Origin: Papiliotrema nemorosa
Lineage: Eukaryota; Basidiomycota; Tremellomycetes; Tremellales; Rhynchogastremaceae
Direction of reading: 5' to 3'
DNA length: 64,000 bases
Assembly: GCA_032158125.1 (NCBI GenBank)
Contig: JASKOT010000021.1
Span: forward strand, 1-64,000
The translations under genes were made by a program, and so were the position numbers. The notes below the pieces were generated by a model, which did no database searches, was not told the DNA's origin, and saw only the letters and a list, made by a program, of their open reading frames with translations. This document shows, piece by piece, positions 46,101-58,058 of this stretch (positions are counted from its first letter, which is position 1; the number at the start of each line of letters is the position of its first letter).

Positions 46101-49025
46101 AGAAGGGACAATCTTCTTACGGACATCTTTAGGCGGCTCCAGTCTGCCGCGAAAATGCACATTTGCCGACGTCGCCTACGCAAGCTGCTGAACCGGAGCG
46201 AAGCGGTCAAGACGATTCAAAGAAACGCCCGAACTTATGTCGATCTCAAAGACTGGCCCTGGTGGTCGCTTTACGTCAAAGTCCGACCGCTCCTGGAAGC
46301 AACCAAAGCGGACTCTGAGCTCGTCAAGAAGAAGGCCGAGCTCGCCATGGCGAAAGAGCGAGCCGAACGAGACGAGGCGGAGAAGAAGCGTTTAGAGGAG
46401 CTGAAAGCCAAGCTATTGGCTGAGAAGAACAAGGTGGAGCTGGATTTGTCTTCGGAACGCCAGCTTGGTCGAGATCGCGACGATATGCTCGAGCGCTCCA
46501 AGCGTAGAGAAGGGGAGCTTCTGGAGAAGATCCAAGAACTGGAGGCTGATCTAGATGTGTTGGGCTCTGATCGGGAGACAGCCATTCTCGATGCCGCCAA
46601 AGCCAAGGAGAAGTTGACGCAGGTCCAGTTGGACTTTGAGGCCTTGGTTGAGCAGGCCACGATGTTAGAGAAGCAGAGCTCGGATTGGCGTAAGCGAGAG
46701 GCTGACCTGCTGCGCGATACGAAGGACCGATCGTCAGCTCAGTCCAAGCTGGAGATGGACAAGGCGAATCTTGACAGGCAAGTGGAGGCGCTTAAACGGG
46801 AGATCGTTCAGAAGGAGGAAGCTGCGCGACGGACCAAAGAGCGAACGGAACTCAATGTGCTTGAACTGGAGAAACGTTTACAATTGGAAAAGGGCAAATC
46901 GTAAGCAGTTTGGACATGCGTCGCTGATATCAGTGAGAATGGCTCTACTCAGCTGAACGCCTTGACCGACGAGATTCGTCTGCTAAAGGGGAAGCACGAT
47001 GACGCTCTGCAAATGGTCAAAAGGCACGAATCAGCCATAGCGGCCAAACAAGCGCAGATTTCCGACCTTGAAAGGCATCGATCGCTCAGCGCAAAGGCAC
47101 AACAAGAGTCTGATCAAGCCAAAGCCGCGCTTCAAGTGAAGGTTGATGCGTTACTCGTCGAGATCAAGGATCGAGATAGGGAGCGTAACGATGCGGCTGC
47201 GGGGCGACACAAGCTCGAAAAAGAGCTTGACGACCTGCGCAAAGTCATGGCCGACAAGTCGAGTGAGGATATCCGACGCAAAGAGGCAGAAAAATCGAGG
47301 GAGTCCGAAATGGCTCGTCTGCGGGAACAGGTCGCTGCTGGGGAACAAGCTCGAGAAGATCAAGCAAAGAAGCAGACTGAATTTGCCAATTCGCTCCGTG
47401 TCAAGGTGGAAGGTCTTCAAAGCCAGCACAAGTCCACAGAGAAGGAGCTAAAGTCTGTCCAAGCGATATTGGCGGATAAGGAGAAGGAGTTGACAAAGGT
47501 GAAAACAGACCAGGAGAAGTTGGATATTGCTCGTCGCGCCGCCGACAAGGAGTTGCTCTTGGTCAGAGAACAACTCAAGTCTACAGAGGACAAGCTGTTG
47601 GCCACGAAACAGGCCAGAGACGTAAGTCTGAGTGCTAATGGGAGAGTACGTGGACATGACTGACGGACAGGGCCTCGAGCAGCAAATCGGTGACCTTCAG
47701 AGTCGCTATGATGATCTCGAGGATGCGGTCATTGTAATTGAAGAGGAAAAGTCGGAATGGGCAAGAAGGATGGAATCGACAACTCGACAGCTCATGGACG
47801 AGTCTGCTCGGCGTCAGCATCTGGAACAGAAACTTCAGGATGTACAGCCGGAGCTGGCTGCTCTTCGCAATAACATCGCGACAAAAGATCGGGAGTTTGC
47901 CAAGGCACAGAGTGACATCAAGGTTCGAGACTCGGAAATCGCCTTGTTGCGTTCTAGGGAGAACAAGACGATTGTGGAACACGTGCACGTCTTGGAACAA
48001 GCAAAGAAGATGACTGATCGCTCTCTTGCCGAGCAGATCAAGGCCAACACCGAACTCAACTCACACTGTCAACGACTTGAGGCTCGGTGCAATCGACTGT
48101 TGATGGACTTGGAGGATTCTCAGCGGGAGCATGAACTGGTCAAGAAGCAGCTCAAGAAGGATGCTCGATCTGCTCGCGCGTCACTCTCACCTGAAGACAA
48201 GGATGTGCAATCGCGATTGGCAGACGAGACCAAGGCGAGGAAGCTCGCCGAGAGTCGCATCGAATCGCTCGAGCGAGATTTACAGGACAAGCGGAAGGAA
48301 TTGTCTACTGCTGGTCTATCCGCCGCCAGTGCGCAGGCGGCCGAGAGTCGCTTGCAGAAGAAGCAAGAAGAGTTTTGGCGACTGGAAGCGGCACACGAGC
48401 TGCTTTTGGCGGAGAACGAGAAGCTGCAAGCTCAACTTGTCCAAACTCAGCGTCAACCTTCCCCTACCACCCCTCGGATCGAAGGGAAACGTGCAGAGCT
48501 CCTCAGAGGTCTGCAGCAAAGTCACGATGCTCTCGGCAGAGACATGTCGGATCAGCTTCGTCGACTGGACGCTCAGCCGCTCACACCGTCAAGACGTCAA
48601 AATTCAGCTTTTGAAAATGCCTACACGCCCGATCCGCTCGCCGGGAAAAAGATTCGAGCACTCGAGACCGAGGTGACGAGTCTGCGCAATCTGCTCGATA
48701 ATGAGCGGGACGAAAAGGAGTTTTTGATGCAGAGGGTGCAGGAGCTCGAGGGTCGACCTGGATCGGCGAAACCAAAGTTCCCATACGAACAGGCCATGTA
48801 TTCGCATTTCCGGTTAAAGGCGAAATCGCTACGCACACAGCTGGACTAGTGAGTGGTCAATCTTGTGTTTGGCTGATGGTCAGCTGGCTTGCGATGGAGG
48901 ATCTGAATGGGCATCAGGGCAACACAGGTGGGGAGCTGAAACCCAGTTTGTCCGGTGCACCGTTTACAGAGGATGTGCAAAAGTTGAAGGCGTTGTTGAG
49001 CCAGCTTGACCCGGAGACGAGGTGA
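43115..49025 (+). CDS. MYO1: Myosin II heavy chain
   Basis: Class II myosin, motor of the contractile ring in cytokinesis. Exon 1 ([14 protein letters not shown]) joins across a roughly 180-nt intron to [15 protein letters not shown], the N-terminal SH3-like domain. Motor motifs: P-loop [13 protein letters not shown], switch [11 protein letters not shown], switch [12 protein letters not shown]1/SH2 helix region [23 protein letters not shown], and converter/lever [22 protein letters not shown]. Loop 1 carries an unusual Ser/Ala-rich insertion of about 45 residues (about 44035-44180). After a single degenerate IQ region, an uninterrupted coiled-coil tail of more than 900 residues with regular heptads runs to a short last exon ending DPETR at 49025. 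Introns are short except the first. The tail is shorter than human myosin II, typical of fungi. Confidence 0.95.
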
Positions 49026-49284
49026 AGTCGGTCTGTGCAGAAGATCGATATGGAGAGACATTGATGATAACGACTTTGAATGATTGCGTGTACTGTACTT
49101 GTATGTGGAAGCAGTGGACATTGGAGACAGATATGATATCCTTCGCATGCGAGTGATTGTTGATAGCAATTCTGTCTGAAGCAGGTATCACAGAGACCGT
49201 TGTAAGAGGTTTTGACGGATCAGTCGCCAATGGATTATTGCATTCATTCATTCACATAATCCTAGATTACAAGATGTCGGGCGC
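49026..49284. other. Convergent intergenic region
   Basis: 259 bases between the myosin and hydrolase 3' ends; nothing recognisable. Confidence 0.4.
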
Positions 49285-50653
49285 TTAGTGGCCTGCGACG
49301 AACGCGATAATCTGTTGATACGCATCATAAGCCGTCTCTGCAAAGTTGATGCCATGCCCAGTGTCGGGTACAATGTACACTCCAAAATCGGTGTCGGCTA
49401 CGCTTGAGAATAGATCTCTAGACGTGTCGACTTGAGTTTGGCCCTCCCCTAGCGAGGTAACACTGCAGTCCCCGGCGCAGAAGGGCGCATCGTTCATTCC
49501 AGTGATGACGAATACTGGACGGGAGAAGTTTGATCGGTCCAATGTGAAGACACTGTTGATAGAGTTGACCTGTCCAAGTGTATATTCCCCTTTGGTCTTC
49601 GTGAACAGGTCCAAGGATGATTGGGTGTAATTCGGGTAATGGAAAAACTCTTTCTGATCAATGGATACACTGGGTGTGATGATATAATCGTTTCCGTATG
49701 AGAACCTATCGGGATAAGCCACACTGGCGATTGTACTCTCGAAACCTCCTACACCGAGAACTCCAGAAGTGGCATTGTTCGAGAACCCAGTCAAGACGAT
49801 TTGGTCGAACGCTGTAGGGGACACAGAAGCGAGCCCAGTGAGAAGTGCAGATCCGTAAGAGTGACCTATCCCGACGATCGTGTCGAATGGTTGGATTCCC
49901 TGGAATCCGCCCGAACGTAGGTTTTGAGCAATGGAAACGGCCTGGGCAATCTCGTAGCTGATTTGAACGGTTTGTATACCGTTGGGATGAGCCGATCTGC
50001 CCACACCTAGTCGGTCGTAAGACAAGGTGGCTTTGAATCAGCTTTTTCCACCTCAGAGCGGATTAAAACTCACCCCATCCTGCAGCGGCTGCACTCTCTG
50101 CGAACGAGTTGTCTGTCTTTCCACTACTGATCAGCACATTGTGGTACATTTCTGGAAAGGACAGGGCGGAAGTCGGTCACTCACTCTAAGATGACATTCC
50201 AGTAACCTGCGTTTCCGGCAATACCATGTATAGTCTGAAAGACGCCCTTGATTCCGTTACTTGTATCTTTGGGCTGACAATACTGGAACCACATGTTGTA
50301 AGTCTCCGATTGAGTCTGCTTGGGAGCTGCAGCAATCTGAGACATGACTGTACTTCCCGCCTTGGCACTATCGATTTGCGATTGAACCAAAGCCTGTTGA
50401 TCTGCGGGGCTGGACAATCAACCACTATCTCTGCCGAGTATTGCGTTTTGACAACTTACATGCCCCCAATAACACTCTCCAAGTCGATGTTTTCCGCTGT
50501 AGCTGTAATGTCGTCGTAGAATGTCCAACATTCCGCTTGAGAGTCCGCCACGTCCCATCGCTTGACGGGATTGGCGAGGCTGAGGCTTGTCCCAAGCAAG
50601 GAAGCGAGTATGAATAGAGGTATCATGGTCGCTTGGGAGGTTGACGGGAGCAT
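49285..50653 (-). CDS. Secreted alpha/beta-hydrolase
   Basis: Serine hydrolase of the alpha/beta fold, probably an extracellular esterase or lipase-like enzyme of unknown substrate. The N-terminus (start at 50653, or ATG 50626 at MIPLFILASLLGTSLSLANP) is a clear signal peptide ending near ANPVKRWD, possibly with a Lys-Arg processing site. The nucleophile elbow is GIGHSYGSAL (Ser in GHSYG), the catalytic acid is in VITGMNDAPF and the catalytic His in PDTGHGINF. The oxyanion region is near QTIHGIAGNAGYWN. Paired Cys in FCAGDCS may form a disulfide, consistent with export. Four short introns. Length of about 390 residues fits fungal secreted hydrolases of this group. Confidence 0.88.
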
Positions 50654-51641
50654 CTAACTCACTGAGACCATGACTTATATGTGTTGACTGTCAGCTTTGA
50701 GATGGGGATTGCGATCGCCGTGGCACGTCAGTTTTACGTCAAAGCATTCCCGCAATCCCTCTTGAGCCCAGTTTGGCGCATGCATGCCGTATTCATTGGT
50801 ATGCTTAGGGTCGGGAATCTGTGTATAACTCAAACGCCGTCTGCAGATAATCAGGCATTGCCATCACGGCTGTTCAGTCTCAGTCTAGCCGAATACCGCA
50901 AGAAAGATGAGCTACTCGTAGATGACTCACCTGGTCGGGCCGAAACGCGGCATCGACATGACGTTAGTGAACGCTTGCGGTGGCGGATACTCTTCGGTGT
51001 GTCGCTTCACTGCTGGCCCATACATAGGACGCATTCGTTACTCCCCAGAGTGGGCGTCTCAGTCGAGCAGAGATATGCAATACCAGTATTTAATGCTCTC
51101 GGACGAAGGATGAGGAATAAGGTGTATGAGTTTGACATTCCCGACATCTACTAATCAACCGCCATTGCAGAGGCTCGAGAACGAGCGTCAGCGTGCAAAG
51201 ACCATTGCGCCAGTTGCATAAACAGACCACGCACTTGCGCCCTCACCAAGAGACCGGAAGTCTTTGCCAAAAATTCACCTCCCGCTTCGCACTCCACCCC
51301 GAAGGCGATCTTGCATCTAGCCTCTACACGACGTGCCATCTCAAGGTCTCGATTCTACTCTCCGACAATCCTCACAGGTCTCGCCTTGCGCCCGCCTGCG
51401 ATGGATCTCCCGCAGCTGAGTGTGTAGAACCAACATCGCGCTCAGTCGACTTCACTCTCAGCTCTGCACCATTCCCCGTGCTTAGAGCTCAGAACTGATC
51501 TCAGCTCGTTTACTCCTTTCATCAATCTGCGCTCATTGGCTGAAAACGCTTCATCGCGGCTCCGAGGGGAGCCTTCAGATACTTATATAATGTAAGCCAT
51601 CCTTGACATCTCCTTGCAATTACATCGACACAGCGTTCAAT
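50654..51641. other. 988-base region with one possible small gene
   Basis: Divergent gap between the hydrolase and the next orphan gene. A textbook intron lies at 51122-51170 (GTGTAT donor, CTAAT branch, CAG acceptor, 49 nt); the frame after it reads RLENERQRAKTIAPVA then stop at 51219-51221, and the matching upstream frame reads EQRYAIPVFNALGRRMRNK. A second plus-strand frame at 50922-51113 (containing CRFTAGPYIGRIRYSPEW) also looks protein-like but stops before the donor. The start and upstream exons are unresolved. Confidence 0.4.
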
Positions 51642-52191
51642 ATGGCTGATATCGATACCTCTGTGAATAGCACTAAAGCGACGAATGATGAATTGACTTC
51701 CTCAGCCGCTAGTACTGCGAACAAAACTGCAAGTGAGACCATGTTGGTCCACTTGCCGGTCACCGTCGCTGTATGCCGAAATGGTTATGCCCGTATCAGG
51801 ATTCACAGTACCGATGCAGGTGAGCGATGAGTCCTCACCTCACTATAGGGCATGTGCTCTCGAGCTGATTATGACAGATCACTCGTCACACACCTATCTG
51901 AGTGTCCACAAGGATCCTCAAGATAGAAGTTTCCTCGTCCCCTCACGAGACCCAAGGCTGCAATTGGAATCGCTTTGGGGAGTCTTGGCGCAGGAGACTC
52001 GAGACGAAGTGAATTCGCGGCTCGCCGATTCAGGTTATGTCACTTTCGTAGGGATGCCCAGTGTTCACAAGGGGCAAGATCTGTTAAGCTCGAGCCCAAG
52101 CGGAGACGAGGTCAGTGCGCCGACATTCACAGAATGGCCGGTGAAACTCAAGCTGGCGTGGCCGGAGCCATCAGCCAAGGCGGAGAAATAG
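51642..52191 (+). CDS. Orphan protein, two exons
   Basis: I do not recognise this protein. Exons 51642-51819 and 51878-52191 join in frame to 163 residues across a 58-nt intron with a GTGAGC donor and GACAG acceptor. The start MADIDTSVNSTKATNDE leads into Ser/Thr/Ala-rich sequence, then a beta-like core (TVAVCRNGYARIRIHS; HTYLSVHKD) and SFLVPSRDPRLQLESLWGVL. The LVP-plus-amphipathic-helix pattern resembles the other orphan genes at 31-37 kb. No membrane or secretion signal. The stop lies only 43 bases from the 3' end of the transcription factor gene. Confidence 0.6.
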
Positions 52192-52234
52192 CTTTGAGGT
52201 GTTTCAGGCTCGTTATGTAGCGACGATGCATGAC

Positions 52235-55053
52235 TTAGGCGGAGAATGGTTCGGCCGTGCTGAAAAGGTCGTCCCAGAGCTGCTGAAACTGATGGTCAGC
52301 ATTTGTACAATCAATGTCGACCCTCACCCAATCACCTCCAACCGCATCGTTCAAGCCATCTGCATTGACTCCCGTGATGGCCTCGCCATGAGCAGATGGA
52401 TTATATATGGGAGTTGACAGCAGATGAGAGCCGGCTTGGTGTTGCCGGGGCGTGCTATCCTTTACTCGGGCCAGCAATCGCGCCTCCCATTCCACCATCT
52501 CTGGTGACACCCGCTCCGCATCGCGCGGATGTACTGATGCTTCTGGACTGTCTTGACTTCGCTGCAGGATTGTATCCAGCATATGATAATTTTGCTGTAT
52601 CAGGGGCGATTTGATCCGGTAGTTGAGCGCTCGGAACATTTCCGCAGCTTGTTGAACGCGACACCTCGCGAAAGATGTCAATGCACTGGTTGGGCAGTTG
52701 ATGAGAAGCGACCCCAACGAGGCAGCTGCAGCGAACAAGTGGTACTGGAGTTTAGCGCATCTATGGCGCGATGCCGCACAGACTGACCCAGAAGATCGAA
52801 TGGCGTGCAGTCAGATCCGGGTACAAATCATTCAATGCCAAAATCGTCTCGATGATGACCTGCGGACGTTAGCCCCATCCCGATACCGGTTTCCGCTAGG
52901 AGGGGTCTTACCCCTGACCGCTCCGCCACGATCATGTACGAGTAGGCGAACAAGGCTGATAAAGGATCCGGATCCCGAATCGCTCCAGCATAGTAGGGTC
53001 GATGAAGGAACAGATAAGCAGCAGAAGTCAGCATATCTAGAGTGTGTCGCTGGTAATAAGTCTTGCTTTCGATATTGATCTGTGACGAGACTCGCCTCGA
53101 AGATCGTTCTCAGGTCATTGCGGTGACGGTCCCCATTCAAGGGTTCACTCGGCGGATTCGGAACCATAGACATCTTCGCCGCCATAGTTGTCGTGCACCT
53201 TAAATGAGCGGGAATTGTCTCCTCCAGCCGGCGACTAGCGAATCAGTGATTGAGAAGCCTGAATCTTTACATTTTGTCATTCAACGCCATCAGCGCGGAG
53301 TAAGGGTTGTAGCGATTTTCCAGCGTCAAGTCCAAGATTCTATGCACAGTCAGTCTCCTCGATTGCGTAATCACTTCACTCACTCGTGTGTCAATCTTGA
53401 AAGCCGGTACTTCAATATGCAAAAAGCGTCTTTTGGATCATCAGAAGAAGGGAAACGAGCAGATACGTAGTTACGCTGGAAAGCGCTCCTGGCGATACTT
53501 CAGCAACCTATGCCTAGCTAGCACTGTCCACTATGCTCACGGTCGCATCCTGCCATTTGCCTGAAGATGAGTTCAATTCAGCCCATCGTCATGGAACATT
53601 TCAGAACTTACAGCGAAAACGTCATCCGAGTAGCATTCCCAAAAGAGCTTTCGTTTGCCTTCGGCTACTTCGTCGCTCTGAAGCCTCTGTTCGTCCTCGC
53701 GATGCAAATCCATCTTCACGTTTAGGAAAAGCCCGATCACTGCGGGACCGCTCACTGTCTGCACGGCTCTCATCGCAATCCCCCAGATCTGCCAAGTGGT
53801 ATCACCGTCGCGATCTTGTCTTGTCTCTCTTACAAAGTCAGCAATTCTCAAGGTGAAATGTGTACTAAGCTTACAAGTGGAATTGGCCCATTAGGTGCTA
53901 GAGATAAACTTCTGGCGGATTAAGGAAAGCCACCCAGCTCACCAAAGCCTGAAGCCCTTCCCCGGAGCACTTGCGGAGAAATCCACCTTCAGCCAGGCAT
54001 GTCTCTGCCAGATTGAGATACTCTTGGCCGATCGGATCACGAGCAGCAGACTCTAGGCTGTAGAGAGATCCTACAGCGAACACTGCGAATAGCAGGGCGA
54101 GACACTGCCATCCTGACTTTTGATGGTCGTAGGGAGGAGCGTATGTATCCTGGAGAATTCTGTCAAGTGTTGCTGATGGAACGACATCATGACTGATCTT
54201 GTCAGACGACAGCTGTAATCTCTGGAGACACGTACAGCCAGGTAAAGTACTTTTGATATGCATCGATGAGGGCGCGAGCTGTGGCTATTGGCGGTAATTT
54301 TCGTGATATCGAGTCTGATCTGGGACCTGTCGAGCCCGGATGGAACGGAAAGGCGCTTGTGACATTCGGTGATACCAAAGTGGTCGGGGATACCTGAGAC
54401 TTACGCGTCAATGAGAGTGTACTATAATCGGACATACCTGAAGATCGCCGTGATGGCTGGAGTATATGACCGAATCATAGGATCGGTCATGCTCGCTCAG
54501 GCCAGGGATGATGCCCCCATGAATCGAGCTGTCAGGAACTGGTAGATCTACGCCATTCAGCCGGTCGTCTGTCGCTGTGCGTGTTTCTAGACGGCCGGAC
54601 GGAGCGAGCACAGGATAAGGGCGGGTCCTTGGGCTCGGAGAAGCTTGTCTCGGTGATCGTAGACTTGATATACTGAGCGGTCCCGTGCTGGATAGTCTAA
54701 CATTCGCGTTGTCTTGATTCAGTGGGGTTTGTAATTCCCCGAGAAGTCCATTCGCTGATGCGGTCCTGACCCCTTCAACTTTGTCAACCAAACCTCTCAC
54801 TCACGGTCTGGGCGTCTGACGCCCATTCGGACACAGCTCAGGACATTTGCGACGTACACAATGACTGCAGGGTACTGGCGATAAGCAATTAGCTTCGGGG
54901 ACCACCGACTATTCTTATCGCATTTTCGTTTCAACCTTCTGCATTCTGAGTCTCAGCCCTTCTGAAGCGAGAGCATAGGATTCAGTCATGTGACTTACCT
55001 GCACAGCTCAACACGCTTCTCGGCGAAGCATCGACAACCGACGAAGAAGCCAT
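52235..55053 (-). CDS. Zn2Cys6 fungal transcription factor
   Basis: Nuclear DNA-binding regulator of the Gal4 class. The ATG at 55053 opens MASSSVVDASPRSVLSCAE; splicing over two introns gives the zinc cluster CAECRRLKRKCDKN joined to IPCSHCVRRKCPELC, spacing C-x2-C-x6-C-x5-C-x2-C-x8-C with one extra Cys, which matches a common basidiomycete subgroup (CxxCRRLKxKCDxxIPCxxCVRRxCxxxCPNG). The intron inside the cluster is only 35 nt (54875-54909). The middle is a Ser/Pro-rich linker; the fungal_trans region follows with RALIDAYQKYFTWLY, DRILQDTYAPPYDHQKSGWQCLALLFAVFAVGSLYSL, LFWECYSDD and LTSAAYLFLHRPYYAGAI. The last exon contains a poorly conserved C-terminus ending at 52235. At least eight introns. 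Divergent from an amino-acid permease gene. Confidence 0.9.
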
Positions 55054-55407
55054 GTATGTACTGATGGAGGGACCAGAGATGGTAGATGTCGTAAAGACGA
55101 GCGGGGTCAGCGGACCCGCAAGGCAGGGCCAGGAGACGCACTGGGTGGCAAAAGGGATTCTGCGGATAAACACTCCACTCCGCCTCCGCTGTGTCCGCCG
55201 TTCGCTTGTTCGGCTTTGACGTCGGGTAAAATTCCGAGGCTAGGACATATTGATGAGAGCGGCCGCTGCGGTAGTCTTGGAGGTTACTTGAGATAGACTT
55301 GGGATGCAATCTCGATCCTCACATATATCAAGGCATGATAAGAGCTCTCATGCTTCTTGTCCCCTCCTCTTTGTCTCTTGTCTCTTGTCGTGTGATTGAC
55401 TTCAAAC
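55054..55407. promoter_or_regulatory. Shared divergent promoter, Zn2Cys6 factor / amino-acid permease
   Basis: 354 bases between two divergent start codons. The left part contains an open frame that continues upstream of the transcription factor start but lacks domain content. A pyrimidine-rich stretch of TCTCTTGTCTCTTG type precedes the permease start. No CGG-N-CCG pair typical of Gal4-class sites was recognised by eye. Confidence 0.45.
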
Positions 55408-57535
55408 ATGGGTAACGACGATATCGATATCGTGCCGACTCCTTATGAGAGTAAAGATGTGGAGGATGTCTATGTGTCGGGCGTAGGTGAGGCAGAGGAC
55501 AAGAATGTGGATATCCATACGGGTCTCAGTGAGTCCTGTACTCGACTGCTAGAGACCATATTGAATGGTCAGGGGATGGAACCAAGCGTTTGATGGAACA
55601 ACGACACATTCAGATGATGTGAGTTTGATCTCCCACCTGGTCACCTTGAACATTCCTTCTGCGAGCTGTTTTGGACATACGACCTACCTCGACATCTGAA
55701 AACTACCACTAGATGTTGCATACCTGACAATCAGAGCCTTGGCTGGTACTCTCGGGACGGGTCTCTTCTTGTCATCCGGCAAGACTCTGCACAATGGTGG
55801 ACCAGCCGGAAGTCTGATCGCCTTTATATTGACAGGATCCATCGCGTACTGTATGCGTGAGTGTCCCAATACCTCGCCATCTCCATATCTTACCCTCTAG
55901 TCTGCTGTGCGGGAGAAATGGCTGTATATGCCCCTATCTCAGGTGGTTATATCCACTTCATCGAGCGATGGTTGCATCCTGCGGTCGGTTTTGCGGTCGG
56001 ATGGCAGGTGTGCTTCCAGTACTGCTTGTTCTTGCCCTCAGAGGTCATTGCGGTGCGCCGAGGAGTCCTCCACTTGTCAAGCTAGTCTGACCTCTCAGGC
56101 GAACATTTTGGTGTCGTTCTGGGATGAAGCATTCCCGAAATGGCGACAAGCGATTTATATGATTGTCATGATTGTGTTCATTGCTGGTATTGTGAGATGA
56201 GCCGGATTCAAGAAGGATCGCGCTGACACGCAGAACTTTATGGGTGCTCGATGGTTCGGAGAGAGCGAGGTGAGTCCAGCTCTGCAGGTTTAGCCTCCAG
56301 CTAAGATCCCAGTTCTTCTTTGCCTTTGTCAAGAGTCAGTCCATTCGCCTGGCTTTCAGCCAATACTGATGACAGTCGCGCTTTGTATCGGTCTCATCAT
56401 CTTTGGACTTGTCATCGACCTTGGGGGTGGACCGAACAAGGACCGAATCGGATTCCGATACTGGAAAGATCCTGGAGCGTTTGCCCCATATCACGAGGAT
56501 ACCGATCTCGGCAAGTTTTTGGGCTTCTTTACCAATCTTCTCCAGGCAGCCGGCTCGTTCGCTGGCATTGAGAGTATCGTCGTCACGGCAGCAGAAGTCA
56601 AAAACCCCCGCATTGCCCTCGCCAAAGCTGTTCGACGGTTGTTCTGGCGTATCGCAATCTTCTACGTCTTGCTCATCTTCATCGTCGGTCTGATTGTCCC
56701 GTACAATGACCCGAAATTGCTCGCTGCTACCGGTACGGCTGCCTCCAGTCCGTTCGTCCTGGCTGCGACTCGGGCGGGAGTCAAGGTCCTGCCTCACATC
56801 ATCAACGCGGCGGTCCTCACCTCGGCCACATCTGCAGGAAGTTCGTTGATGTACTCGGTCAGTCGGATGCTCTACGGTATGGCACTCCGAGGTTACGCGC
56901 CGAGGATCATAGCTCGAACCACGTCTAAAGGTCTACCGATTGTCTCGTTGTGCATCGTCTCGCTCTTCTTTAGCTTGTGCTTCATGTCGCTCTCAAAGGG
57001 TGCTGCCACTGTTCTCAACTGGCTTAGTAACCTCAATGCTTTGTGAGTGGTCCTCATAACATCCCTAGATCCGAAGCTGATTCGCAGGATCGGTTATATT
57101 ACTTGGGCAGCTATCGGATTCACCTATCTACGATTCAAAAAAGGTATCGAAGCGCAAGGTATCGACCGAAAGACCTGGCAGTGAGTCGACCAAGATCACT
57201 ATAGGCAGATTGAGCTGACTGAAAGTTACTACAACCGATGGCAACCGTGGCCTGCGTACTGGGTCATCTTTTGGTCGCTTATCGTCCTCGTCTTTAACGG
57301 CTGGGAGGTCTTCACCAAAGGTCACTGGAACGCTGCCAACTTTGTCATTGCGTACATCACTATCCCCATTTGGATTGTACTAGTCACCGCGTTCTACCTC
57401 TGGAGACGACCTGCGTTTGTCAAGGCGGAAGATTTGGACATGTTCAGCAACATCCCATCCGATGCCGAGGTCACGCACGAAGAGACCCCGCCTAGAACGT
57501 GGTTTGGAAAGGCCGTCAACTTCTTGTTCACCTAA
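55408..57535 (+). CDS. Amino-acid permease, APC superfamily (YAT family)
   Basis: Plasma-membrane amino-acid/H+ symporter of the fungal YAT family (Gap1/Agp1-like). The acidic cytosolic N-terminus starts at ATG 55408 (MGNDDIDIVPTPYESKD). The first transmembrane region has AGTLGTGLFLSSGKTL, the family substrate-binding GTGLF motif, followed by GGPAGSLIAFILTGSIAYC and GEMAVYAPISGGYIHFIERW. Later blocks are FAGIESIVVTAAEVKNPRIALAKAVRR, SATSAGSSLMYSVSRMLYGMALRGYAP and NWLSNLNAL-IGYITWAAIGFTYLRFK across an intron. The loop-bearing CQWCFQYC-like segment and C-terminal WFGKAVNFLFT complete it at 57535. Eight or so short introns. About 540 residues, 12 helices expected. Specificity cannot be told. 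Confidence 0.93.
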
Positions 57536-58058
57536 GGTATTGCTATGATTTGTGCAAAGCTGCAACTTGATGAGAGGGAGAGGGCGTGGTGGAGATCGAT
57601 CCCAAGACTTTAGGAAGGGGAATATTGTAGCTGTCGAAAGGGTTTACACAGGAAGATCAGTGCTGTTGTTGGATCCATCTTATGCAGAAAGTGCTGTTGA
57701 TCGCTTTTCCACCCCTCTGTGTGAGGCACACAGTGCTTTCCGCACTTTCGCAGCGTCCACGTCAATAGTGCCGGACTATACAAGACCAGATCCAAATGCC
57801 ACGGAACCTTACCCGATATCGAATGTCTTGTGAAACCCGAAGCTCGTTTCTCACAGCTTGAGGAGCAGTATGAGTTCCCCGCTTCAAAGCTATCAGTGGC
57901 TGCGGGGTATATAGAAGTGATGTGAGAGGAAAGTGGCCCGAATGCCGCTACAATGCGCAAATAATGAGCGTGCCCAACCATTCCACGGGGAATACGATCG
58001 AAGGCACAACAAGCTGCATCACAGGCTCATGATCTTTTTCTGCACTAAGGCCGAGTAT
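57536..58058. other. Convergent intergenic region
   Basis: 523 bases between permease and FAL1 3' ends. A plus-strand frame continues from the permease end (57552-57833) with no domain; the rest has no supportable feature. Confidence 0.4.
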
